Shown: in pieces, positions 27,391 to 35,177 of the stretch
How the letters are laid out: the number at the start of each line of letters is the position of its first letter
How positions within the stretch are numbered: position 1 is the stretch's first letter
NCBI GenBank assembly: GCA_964559835.1
Contig: CAZLJE010000012.1
Coordinates: forward strand, 62,001 to 126,000
DNA length: 64,000 nt
Origin: DAISJI01 sp964559835
GTDB lineage: Bacteria > Acidobacteriota > Terriglobia > Terriglobales > Acidobacteriaceae
Direction of reading: 5' to 3'
The notes under the pieces: model-generated
Told to the model about the DNA's origin: nothing
The model's database searches: none
What the model saw: the letters and a program-made list of their open reading frames with translations, nothing else
Program-made: the position numbers and the translations under genes

Positions 27391-29694
27391 TTGACCATCC
27401 TGGCGATAGTCTGCCTGTTGCTTCCGGGTATTCTATTAATCCAACTCCTGCATCGTTATTACTTGAGTCCAGCTAAACCAGCGCCATGGATGGCCCGGTG
27501 GGAATTCGTTCCGTCGGACAACGGCGGTGCCTCCTATTGGCAGTTGCTGGTTGTCAGTTTCCTCAGCCTTTTTCTTGAACTGCTGTTGATCCGCTGGGTT
27601 TCATCCGAGGTCAGGATCTTCGCGTATTTCAAGAACTTCGTCCTGGTGGCCTGTTTTCTGGGATTCGGCCTGGGATGCCATCTGTCGCGGCGCGCAATCA
27701 ATCTCCTCGCCTTCGTGGCGCCACTCACGTTCCTGGCGTTCTGCGTCAGTTCGCCGTGGGTACCGATGCGGCGTGTCATCGCGCTTCTGCCCGACATGAT
27801 CGCCGCCGGCTCGAACGTACAAGTCTGGGGAGTTCCAGCCCTCGATCTGTCCGTTCATGACATACCGGGATTGGTGCTGGGCCTCGGTATTACCGCGGTG
27901 CTGTTCCTCCTTATCGCTTTCATTCTCGTGCCCGTCGGACAGATGGTGGGCTGGTACCTGGAAAACTCCCGCAATGGAATCGCGGGTTACAGCCTGAACT
28001 TACTTGGGGGTTTGGCCGGTACGCTGGCCTACGCGGTGTTGTGCTTCTTGTACCAGCCGCCGGCGATGTGGTTTGTTGCCGCAGCAGTCCCGACTTTCGT
28101 ACTGCTTCGACGACGCCGGCGGCTTGCCGGTGTCACCGTTGTTGGGCTGATTGCCTGTGCCCTCCTGTCGGTTGCGCCCCATGGGCCAAACACAACTGTT
28201 TATTGGTCGCCGTACCAAAAGTTGGCGTTAACCGCCATTCCGAGCCAGAGCGCTCCGGAGAGCTACAAGCTATGGACCAACGGGTCCTGGCACCAGCAGA
28301 TCTTCAATCTGTCCCCCGAATTCGTCACCAGCCACCCGCAGCTTTTTCTCCCGGCGCCGTGGCGGCAAATCCTTACAATCTGCCTTATCGGTTTCAAGAG
28401 TCGGGGTCGCCGGGTCCTGGTGCTGGGGGCGGGCATGGGCAACGACGTCGCTGCGGCCCTGCGCAACACCAGGGCTGACGTTACTGCGGTGGAGATCGAC
28501 CCGCTCATCCTCAAGCTCGGAAGAAAGTTCCACTTCGAGAAACCCTATTCTTCGCCACGCGTCAAGGTCGTGGTCGAAGACGCCCGTAACTATGTCCAGA
28601 ACGCGAGCGAGAAATATGACCTGATTGTTTTCAGCCTGCTGGATTCCCACACTACGAGTTCGTCGTATACGAACATCCGCATTGATAACTACGTCTATAC
28701 GGTCGAAGCGCTCGAGGCTGCGCGGCGGTTGTTGAACCCCGATGGCGTGTTCATCGTCAAATTTCAATCCGAGACTCCGTGGATCGCGGGGCGGCTCGAA
28801 CGCTCACTGTCTACCGTGTTTGGGCAACCGCCGCTGCGGATGGCGGCGTGGTGGAGCGATCAAGGAACGGGCGGGAGCTTTTTCATTACCGGGTCCGCAG
28901 ACCGCATCCAGAACGCGTTGAAGGATACAACCATTGCAGAGGTGTTGAAGGATGGCCCGGGTGTTGCTACGGCACCTGCGCCGGTTACTACCGACGACTG
29001 GCCGTATTTCTATCAACGCGCGCCGGGCTTGCCTCTGAATGTCGTTCTCATTTCTCTGCTGCTAATGGCGATGACCTCCCGCGTGCTGTTCGGCAAAGGA
29101 CTTGGCGGGACATCTTCGGCCGGTTGGCACTTTTTCTTTCTGGGCGCGGGGTTCATGCTCCTGGAAGCGCAGATCATCAGCAAGATGGCGCTCCTGTTCG
29201 GCACCACATGGGTCGTCAATTGCATTGTGATCTCGGGCCTGTTGGTGTTGATGATCCTGGGAAATTTCGTAGTCCAGAAGTGGCCCCGGACTCCTTATGC
29301 AGTCGGATACGCCGGAATAGCCGCCAGCTTGCTGCTGGGGTGGAGCGTACCCCTTCGTGCTTTCTTCTTTGCCTCCGTGTTCCTCAAGGTGTCGCTCGCC
29401 ACACTGGTGCTGTGCGCGCCTGTCTTTTTTGCATCGCTGATCTTCATCCGCAGCTTTGCGCAGGCGAGGTTCAGCGCATCGGCGCTGGGTTCGAATCTGT
29501 TCGGCGCACTTGCTGGAGGACTGTTGGAGTCGTTGAGCCTCTGGACCGGCCTACGGTCGCTGTTGATCGTGGCCGCCCTTCTTTATCTTGCTTCCTACCT
29601 CACACTGCGCGCGGTGAGCGAGCTGGGTAGTGCCGAGCGCACTTCCGAACCGCTGGCGGCCCAAGCTGCCGCTGTATCGTTACCGTCGCTTTAG
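27391..29694 (+). CDS. Polytopic membrane protein with spermidine synthase-like domain
   Basis: The protein consists of an N-terminal block of about 7 membrane helices, a soluble SAM/decarboxy-SAM-binding Rossmann domain (RRVLVLGAGMGNDVAAAL, VTAVEIDPLILKLG, VVVEDARNYVQ, YDLIVFSLLDSH, roughly residues 340-540) and a C-terminal block of about 6 helices. This resembles membrane-embedded spermidine synthase-like (SpeE/SpdSyn) proteins of unknown substrate; true aminopropyl transfer is not established. A TTG at 27391 with GAGG upstream looks like the start; the frame also has an ATG at 27349, but the extra residues (CHHHRPYRGP) look non-natural. Stand-alone gene. Confidence 0.8.
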   Translation: MTILAIVCLLLPGILLIQLLHRYYLSPAKPAPWMARWEFVPSDNGGASYWQLLVVSFLSLFLELLLIRWVSSEVRIFAYFKNFVLVACFLGFGLGCHLSRRAINLLAFVAPLTFLAFCVSSPWVPMRRVIALLPDMIAAGSNVQVWGVPALDLSVHDIPGLVLGLGITAVLFLLIAFILVPVGQMVGWYLENSRNGIAGYSLNLLGGLAGTLAYAVLCFLYQPPAMWFVAAAVPTFVLLRRRRRLAGVTVVGLIACALLSVAPHGPNTTVYWSPYQKLALTAIPSQSAPESYKLWTNGSWHQQIFNLSPEFVTSHPQLFLPAPWRQILTICLIGFKSRGRRVLVLGAGMGNDVAAALRNTRADVTAVEIDPLILKLGRKFHFEKPYSSPRVKVVVEDARNYVQNASEKYDLIVFSLLDSHTTSSSYTNIRIDNYVYTVEALEAARRLLNPDGVFIVKFQSETPWIAGRLERSLSTVFGQPPLRMAAWWSDQGTGGSFFITGSADRIQNALKDTTIAEVLKDGPGVATAPAPVTTDDWPYFYQRAPGLPLNVVLISLLLMAMTSRVLFGKGLGGTSSAGWHFFFLGAGFMLLEAQIISKMALLFGTTWVVNCIVISGLLVLMILGNFVVQKWPRTPYAVGYAGIAASLLLGWSVPLRAFFFASVFLKVSLATLVLCAPVFFASLIFIRSFAQARFSASALGSNLFGALAGGLLESLSLWTGLRSLLIVAALLYLASYLTLRAVSELGSAERTSEPLAAQAAAVSLPSL

Positions 29695-29803
29695 GCTCTC
29701 GATGAGAACGTACGACGAACCGTTACTACCGAACGAAGCCTTTCGTTCCAGCCGCCAATCGTACGAGCCACTACAATGTCTCCCGCGCCCTTCAGGAGGC
29801 TGC

Positions 29804-30508
29804 ATGCGTACAGTATTTGCCGTTGTCCTCATGTGTACACTCGCGCTTCCGTTGCTCGCGCAGAAGAAAGAACAGGAGCGCGTGGAAGAATCCGGCACCG
29901 TGCTCAAAGAGATCCTTGGCATCCCGGACGGAATCCCGAAGAGCATCCTCGCGAAATCCGAGTGCGTCGTGATCTTCCCGTCGGTGAAGAAGTTCGCCAT
30001 CGGCATCGGCGGTAGCTACGGACGCGGCGTGATCACCTGCCGTCGCGGCGCCGACCATAACGGTCCGTGGAGCGCGCCGGCGATGATGGCGCTCGAGGCA
30101 GGCAACATCGGCCTGCAGCTCGGAGGTCAGGCAACCGACTTCGTGCTCCTGGTCATGAACGATAAGGGCGCCGACACCATCCTTACCAGCAAAGTTAAGC
30201 TCGGGGCTGATGCCGCGGCCGCTGCCGGTCCCAAGGGCCGCGATGCCGCCGCAGCCACCGACATAGTCATGCGCGCCGAGATCCTGTCGTACTCGCGTTC
30301 GCGCGGGCTCTTTGCCGGAATTTCGCTGGAAGGGTCGACCCTGCGCTCCGACGGCGGCGCCAACAAGAATCTCTATGGCCGAGACCTGAACGCGAAGCAG
30401 ATCGTGAAAGAGGGCAAGGTCGGCGCACCTGGATCCGCCCACACACTCCTCGCGACGTTGCAGAGCGCCGCGCCGAGAGACACGTCCGACAGACCGAAAA
30501 AACGGTAA
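29804..30508 (+). CDS. SYLF/YSC84-like lipid-binding domain protein, exported
   Basis: 234 residues. The ATG at 29804 is fixed by CAGGAGG 5 bases upstream and the leader MRTVFAVVLMCTLALPLLAQ. The SYLF domain follows, with IPDGIPKSILAKSECVVIFP, GGSYGRGVITCR, PAMMALEAGNIGLQLGGQATDFVLLVMN and ILSYSRSRGLFAGISLEGS, the usual YSC84 blocks. These domains bind lipids in eukaryotes; bacterial roles are unclear, probably at the envelope. Confidence 0.88.
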   Translation: MRTVFAVVLMCTLALPLLAQKKEQERVEESGTVLKEILGIPDGIPKSILAKSECVVIFPSVKKFAIGIGGSYGRGVITCRRGADHNGPWSAPAMMALEAGNIGLQLGGQATDFVLLVMNDKGADTILTSKVKLGADAAAAAGPKGRDAAAATDIVMRAEILSYSRSRGLFAGISLEGSTLRSDGGANKNLYGRDLNAKQIVKEGKVGAPGSAHTLLATLQSAAPRDTSDRPKKR

Positions 30509-30522
30509 GAACAAAACCATTG

Positions 30523-30596
30523 CCGATTGTCGATTGCCGATTGGTACACCTCGCCGTCTTCAATCGGCAATCATCAATCGACATTCGGAAATGGTT
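30523..30596. repeat. CGATTGCCGATTG word hairpin
   Basis: The left arm ATTGCCGATTGTCGATTGCC and right arm CAATCGGCAATCATCAATCG (about 30562-30582) are complementary. A related word run is at 47202-47231. It lies between the SYLF gene stop and the lacD start. Confidence 0.75.
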
Positions 30597-30709
30597 TTCG
30601 GATTGTGTTCCCCGTCACACCCGCCCGCTCGCCATCTCATTTACAATGTCCGGTTCGACAGACCGCATTCATCCCTGTTGCGGACCACCACATCGAGGAG
30701 GGCATCGCC

Positions 30710-31705
30710 GTGAAGCTGACCCCTGGAAAACTGGAAGGATTGAAACGAGTGAGCACCCCGCGCGGCGTGATCGCAGCCGCCGCTATGGACCAACGGGGTT
30801 CGCTGAAGAAAGCATTGGGCGCCAACGCGGGCGACAAGGAACTGGAAGAGTTCAAGGCGCTGGTCACCGAAGTTCTTACGCCGCACGCCAGCGCCATCCT
30901 GCTCGATCCCGAGTGGGGCCTGCCCGCCAGCAAGCGTCGCGCCAAGAATGCCGGCCTGCTGCTCGCCTACGAAAAGACGGGTTACGACAAGACCGGTCCC
31001 GGCCGGCTGCCCGACCTGCTCGACCACTGGTCGGTGCGTCGCCTGAAGGAAGCGGGCGCCGATTGCATCAAGATTTTGCTCTACTACACGCCGTTCGATC
31101 CCAAGGACATCAACGATCGCAAGCATGCCTGGGTCGAGCGCCTGGGCGACGAATGCCGCGCCAACGACATCCCGTTCTTCCTTGAGTTTGTCGGATACGA
31201 AGAGGGCGTCGACGAGAAGGGCTTGGAGTTCGCGAAAAAGAAGCCGCAGGTTGTCATCCAGTCGATGGCGGAGTTCACCAAGGACCGCTATGGCGTCGAC
31301 GTGATGAAGGTCGAAGTGCCGGTCAACATGAAGTTCGTCGAGGGCGCCAAGTGCTTCAAAGGTGAGAAGGCCTACACCAGGCAGGAAGCGAAGAACCTCT
31401 TCCTCGAAGCGGCGCAGGCCGCGACCAAGCCGTTCATTTATCTGTCGGCCGGTGTCAGCAATGCGGAGTTCACCGAATCGCTGGAACTCGCCGCTGAATC
31501 GGGCGTCAAGTTCAATGGCGTGCTCTGCGGCCGCGCGACCTGGAAGGACGGCATCCCGATCTTCGCCGAAAAAGGACCGCAGGCATTCAAGGCATGGCTG
31601 CAGAGTGAAGGCGTCAAGAACATCGAGAACGTGAACGAGCGCCTGAAGGCCGCGACGCCCTGGTACGACATCTACGGCGTCCACGCCGACATGGCAAAGG
31701 TTTAG
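30710..31705 (+). CDS. lacD: Tagatose 1,6-diphosphate aldolase-like (LacD family)
   Basis: LacD cleaves tagatose 1,6-bisphosphate to glyceraldehyde 3-phosphate and dihydroxyacetone phosphate. The GTG at 30710 follows GAGGAGG by 8 bases and gives 331 residues, the family length. Conserved blocks are AAMDQRGSLKK, ILLDPEWGLP, CIKILLYYTPFD, FFLEFVGYE and DVMKVEVPVN, where Lys200 is the expected Schiff-base lysine, and FIYLSAGVS near the end. The GH42 cluster 3.5 kb downstream suggests galactoside breakdown, but that link is inferred. Related sulfosugar-aldolase activity cannot be excluded. Confidence 0.9.
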   Translation: MKLTPGKLEGLKRVSTPRGVIAAAAMDQRGSLKKALGANAGDKELEEFKALVTEVLTPHASAILLDPEWGLPASKRRAKNAGLLLAYEKTGYDKTGPGRLPDLLDHWSVRRLKEAGADCIKILLYYTPFDPKDINDRKHAWVERLGDECRANDIPFFLEFVGYEEGVDEKGLEFAKKKPQVVIQSMAEFTKDRYGVDVMKVEVPVNMKFVEGAKCFKGEKAYTRQEAKNLFLEAAQAATKPFIYLSAGVSNAEFTESLELAAESGVKFNGVLCGRATWKDGIPIFAEKGPQAFKAWLQSEGVKNIENVNERLKAATPWYDIYGVHADMAKV

Positions 31706-31731
31706 GCAGAAGGCGCAAGCAGCTCGACAGG

Positions 31732-31763
31732 AGCCCGGACCAAAAATCCGGGCTTTCGTTTTA
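31732..31763 (+). terminator. Rho-independent terminator after lacD
   Basis: An 8-bp stem AGCCCGGA/TCCGGGCT with loop CCAAAAA is followed by TTCGTTTTATTT. It lies 27 bases after the lacD stop and overlaps the end of the convergent esterase gene by 3 bases. Confidence 0.85.
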
Positions 31764-32522
31764 TTTCAAGGGCGCCAGTTGCTTCGGCTTGGCCCAGTCG
31801 TAGTGCGTGAACTCCGGGTTTTCGTTGCGCTTATCTTTGAGGAAATTCCAGACCTGGTAATTGATGACGTCGGCCGCTCCGTTGTAGTCGTGGGTGTGCT
31901 TCGGCAGCGGGTTGAAATAGGTCGGAAACCCCTTTTCCCTTAACTGCGCCTCAGTCTTGCGGACGAACTCGATGGGTACGGTTTCGTCCCACTCTCCCGA
32001 CCAGAGTCCGATCGGGATTTTTCGCTCGGCCGAGTTCATCAGGACGTACTCTTCGGGATGCAAAGCGCCCGCATGGGCGCCGACGGCGGCGAAATACTTC
32101 GATTCCAGCAGGCCCAGGATGATGCCGTACATTGCCCCTGCGGAGTGGCCGAACACATACAACCGTTGTGGGTCGACATCGTGGTGGGCCATCACGTCGA
32201 TGATGACGTCGCGCAGATAATCGGGGCTGTCGACTCTGCTGTCCCAGTTTTCGCGCTTGTTCGCGTCCGGGCCGACCAGGATGATTCCTTCTCTCTCGGC
32301 CTCCCCTTGCCACGCTTTCACCAGGGTCTCGCCGGTGCGCCCGCTCCCATGCAAAAGTAGCAGCAGAGGGGCCGGATCTTTGTGCGCCTTTTCCGGAACG
32401 AAGAGGTAGTAAGTGCGTTCCGCTCCGCCGGATGATACCTGCGCCTTTTCAATCTTCGGACCCGCTCCGACAGCGGCTCCGCACAGAACCACGACACAGA
32501 AAAAGTACGCCCACAGTTTCAC
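31761..32522 (-). CDS. Exported alpha/beta hydrolase (PHB depolymerase/feruloyl esterase-like)
   Basis: 253 residues from GTG 32522 with a leader (WAYFFCVVVLCGAAVGA). The hydrolase core shows LLLLLHGSGRTGETL (oxyanion loop), VFGHSAGAMYG with the nucleophile serine, GEWDETVPIEF with the acid and PKHTHDYNG with the histidine. The pattern fits the LpqC/PHB-depolymerase esterase group that releases acyl or feruloyl esters outside the cell. It is convergent with lacD and divergent from modB. Confidence 0.85.
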   Translation of the reverse strand: MKLWAYFFCVVVLCGAAVGAGPKIEKAQVSSGGAERTYYLFVPEKAHKDPAPLLLLLHGSGRTGETLVKAWQGEAEREGIILVGPDANKRENWDSRVDSPDYLRDVIIDVMAHHDVDPQRLYVFGHSAGAMYGIILGLLESKYFAAVGAHAGALHPEEYVLMNSAERKIPIGLWSGEWDETVPIEFVRKTEAQLREKGFPTYFNPLPKHTHDYNGAADVINYQVWNFLKDKRNENPEFTHYDWAKPKQLAPLK

Positions 32523-32564
32523 GCGTTCTCCGGGAAATCGGTGGCATTTTAGTATGATTCAGCC

Positions 32565-33239
32565 GTGAACTGGCAGGCATTCCTACTCACCGCGCGATTG
32601 GCAGCGCTCGTCTCGCTGGCGCTGCTGGTCGTAGGGCTGCCACTCGCCTACTGGATCACCTTCTCGCGCTGGCGGTGGAAATTCCTGCTGGAGGCGGTGG
32701 TCTCGTTGCCGCTGGTGCTCCCACCGACCGTTCTCGGCTATTACCTGCTGGTGCTGTTCGGTAATCAGACGTCCTTCGGACGCTGGTACCAGTCGCTGAC
32801 CGGACACACCCTCGCGTTCACATTTGAAGGACTGCTGGCCGGGTCGATACTGTATTCGCTTCCGTTCGCGGTCCAGCCTTTCGCCGCGTCTTTTGCCGGT
32901 GTAGATCGCAAGCTGCTGGACGCATCGGCAATCCTGGGCGCTTCCAACTGGCGGACATTCTGGCGCGTGATTGTGCCGTTGTCGGTTCCGGGATTGATCA
33001 CCGGCGTGGCGCTCAGCTTCGCGCATACGGTCGGCGAGTTCGGCGTTGTGCTCATGATCGGCGGCAACATCCCGGGCGTCACGCGCACTGTGTCGATCGA
33101 CGTTTACGACGCGGTGCAGGCGGCTGATTTCACCGCCGCGGCGCACACTGCTCTTGTGCTGCTCGTCTTCTCGTTTGTCGTGCTGTCTCTCGTCTATGCC
33201 CTGAACCGGCGCGTCTGGGCCGTGTGGCCGTTCAAATGA
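32565..33239 (+). CDS. modB: Molybdate ABC transporter permease
   Basis: 224 residues from a GTG, with five to six membrane helices. The EAA-type loop DASAILGASNWRTFWRVIVPLSVPGLI contacts the ATPase. VSLPLVLPPTVLGYYLL and AHTVGEFGVVLMIGG are typical of ModB. It forms the membrane channel for molybdate. modC overlaps its stop (ATGA). Molybdenum is needed for the formate dehydrogenase encoded 9 kb downstream. modA is not here but at 57.8-58.6 kb on the other strand. Confidence 0.95.
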   Translation: MNWQAFLLTARLAALVSLALLVVGLPLAYWITFSRWRWKFLLEAVVSLPLVLPPTVLGYYLLVLFGNQTSFGRWYQSLTGHTLAFTFEGLLAGSILYSLPFAVQPFAASFAGVDRKLLDASAILGASNWRTFWRVIVPLSVPGLITGVALSFAHTVGEFGVVLMIGGNIPGVTRTVSIDVYDAVQAADFTAAAHTALVLLVFSFVVLSLVYALNRRVWAVWPFK

Positions 33240-34324
33240 GCGACGCACTCGCGCTGCAAGTCAAAGTTCGAAAGACGCTCTCGGCGGCATTCACCCTGGA
33301 CGTTTCGTTTACTGCACCTGCCGGGATCACGATGTTATTTGGCCCGTCCGGAGCCGGGAAAACCACGCTGCTCGACTGCATTGCAGGCCTGACCGAGCCC
33401 GACGCCGGACGCATCTCGATCGGCGATCGCGTACTTTTCGATTCCACGGACGGTCGGAATGTGCCAGTGCAGCGGCGTCAGATTGGGTATGTATTCCAGT
33501 CGTTAGGACTGTTTCCTCATGTATCGGTTGAAGGGAACGTGGGGTACGGTCTCGGCCATGTTTCCTCGGTCGAGCGCGATCGCCGCGTGCGGAGCCTTCT
33601 CGAAGTATTTCGTATCGCACATCTACTTAACCGGCGACCGGCGATGATCTCCGGCGGCGAGCGCCAACGGGTGGCCCTCGCGCGCGCGCTGGTCACCGAT
33701 CCTTGTGTGCTCCTTCTCGACGAACCGCTGTCGGCTCTCGATGCGGCGACCAAGAGGTCGATCATCGACGACCTGCGTGCGTGGAACGAGTCGCACCGCG
33801 TTCCCATCCTCTACGTCACCCATAGCCGCGACGAGTTGTTTGCGCTCGGTGAACGCGTGATCGCTCTGGAGCAAGGGCGCGTCGCCGCTGAGGGCGATCC
33901 ACACCAGGTGCTATCCGCGCCGCGGCAGGAGACGATCGCGCAGCTTGCCGGTTTCGAGAATATCTTCGGCGCCACGGTGAGTGCCGTGCATGAAGACTCC
34001 GGAACCATGACGTGCCGCGTGGGCGTCATTAACTTGGAGGTCCCGCTCGGACATTATGGCGTCGGTGATGCCGTTCGCGTCGCCATCCACGCCGGAGACA
34101 TCCTGCTGGCAATCTCTGAACCGCAGGGAATCAGCGCCCGTAACCGACTGCCAGGACGCATCGTGTCCCTGACGCGGCGGGACTATCTGGTCGTCGCGCG
34201 GGTGGACTGCGGCGCGGATTTCGAAGTGCACCTCACTCCTGCCGCCGAAACGTCCCTTGCCCTGAAGCCGGGCTCAGCCGTCTGGCTGATCATCAAGACA
34301 CACTCCTGTCACCTCGTGCGCTAG
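33236..34324 (+). CDS. modC: Molybdate ABC transporter ATP-binding protein
   Basis: 362 residues from the ATG that overlaps the modB stop. Walker A is GPSGAGKTT, the signature ISGGERQRVALARAL and Walker B VLLLDEPLSALD, followed by the switch histidine in VTHSRDE. A C-terminal TOBE/Mop-like domain (~240-362) is expected to bind molybdate and regulate transport. It powers import with ModB. Confidence 0.94.
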   Translation: MSDALALQVKVRKTLSAAFTLDVSFTAPAGITMLFGPSGAGKTTLLDCIAGLTEPDAGRISIGDRVLFDSTDGRNVPVQRRQIGYVFQSLGLFPHVSVEGNVGYGLGHVSSVERDRRVRSLLEVFRIAHLLNRRPAMISGGERQRVALARALVTDPCVLLLDEPLSALDAATKRSIIDDLRAWNESHRVPILYVTHSRDELFALGERVIALEQGRVAAEGDPHQVLSAPRQETIAQLAGFENIFGATVSAVHEDSGTMTCRVGVINLEVPLGHYGVGDAVRVAIHAGDILLAISEPQGISARNRLPGRIVSLTRRDYLVVARVDCGADFEVHLTPAAETSLALKPGSAVWLIIKTHSCHLVR

Positions 34325-34361
34325 CTGTTCGTGTTAATCTTCGTGTCCTTCGATTAAACCT

Positions 34362-35111
34362 ATGCGACTCCTATGCGTTGTTTTGCTAATCGCCTCGTCA
34401 GCACTGGCCCAGATCCAAACTCTTCCGCCCGATAGGCCCGAAACCCAGCGCGCGCGTATGGAGCGCATGGAGAAGTGGCTGAACGATTGGGCGAACCTCG
34501 CGCGTTTTGCGGACGCTAACGCCGCGCTGCCGCCGCCCACCGCGAAAGAACGACGCGTCGTTTTCATGGGCGACTCCATCACGCAGGGCTGGAAATTGGA
34601 CGAAGCGTTTCCCGGCAAGCCGTACGTCAACCGCGGGATCAGCGGCCAGACGACGCCGCAGATGCTCATCCGCTTCCGCTCCGACGTCGTCAACCTAAAG
34701 CCTGCTGCGGTGGTCATCCTGGCTGGCACCAACGATATTGCCGGCAACACAGGTCCGATGACGTTGCAGCAAATTGAAGACAATCTCGCTTCGATGGTCG
34801 ATCTCGCGCGCGCCAATGGCATTCGTGTTGTCCTCGCGTCGGTGATGCCCGTCTACCCGTCGGAGAAGGTGCCGCAGTTCTTCCAGCAAAGGCCGCCCGA
34901 AAAGATCGTGGAGCTGAACCGCTGGATCCGTTCTGAATCCGAACGAACCCACAGCGTGTATCTCGATTATTTTTCAGCGATGGTGGGCAGCGACGGGCTG
35001 ATGAAGCGTGATCTGTCGGAAGACGGACTGCACCCGAATGTTGCGGGGCACAGGATCATGGCGCCGCTCGCCGAAGCTGCCATCGAGAAAGCGCTCAAAG
35101 AGAAACGATAG
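34362..35111 (+). CDS. Secreted SGNH/GDSL hydrolase
   Basis: 249 residues with leader MRLLCVVLLIASSALA. Block I is VVFMGDSITQGW with Ser72, block III is ILAGTNDIAGNT and block V DGLHPNVAGH carries the catalytic Asp and His. The family comprises esterases and lipases acting on acetylated sugars or lipids. It directly precedes the GH42 gene (66-base gap) on the same strand, so deacetylation of a glycan before hydrolysis is a reasonable guess. Confidence 0.9.
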   Translation: MRLLCVVLLIASSALAQIQTLPPDRPETQRARMERMEKWLNDWANLARFADANAALPPPTAKERRVVFMGDSITQGWKLDEAFPGKPYVNRGISGQTTPQMLIRFRSDVVNLKPAAVVILAGTNDIAGNTGPMTLQQIEDNLASMVDLARANGIRVVLASVMPVYPSEKVPQFFQQRPPEKIVELNRWIRSESERTHSVYLDYFSAMVGSDGLMKRDLSEDGLHPNVAGHRIMAPLAEAAIEKALKEKR

Positions 35112-35177
35112 TTCCTTCGTGTCGCTTTGTGTCCTTGTGGTGGAAGCTGGCTTTTGCGCGTAGAATCGTGCGCTTCC

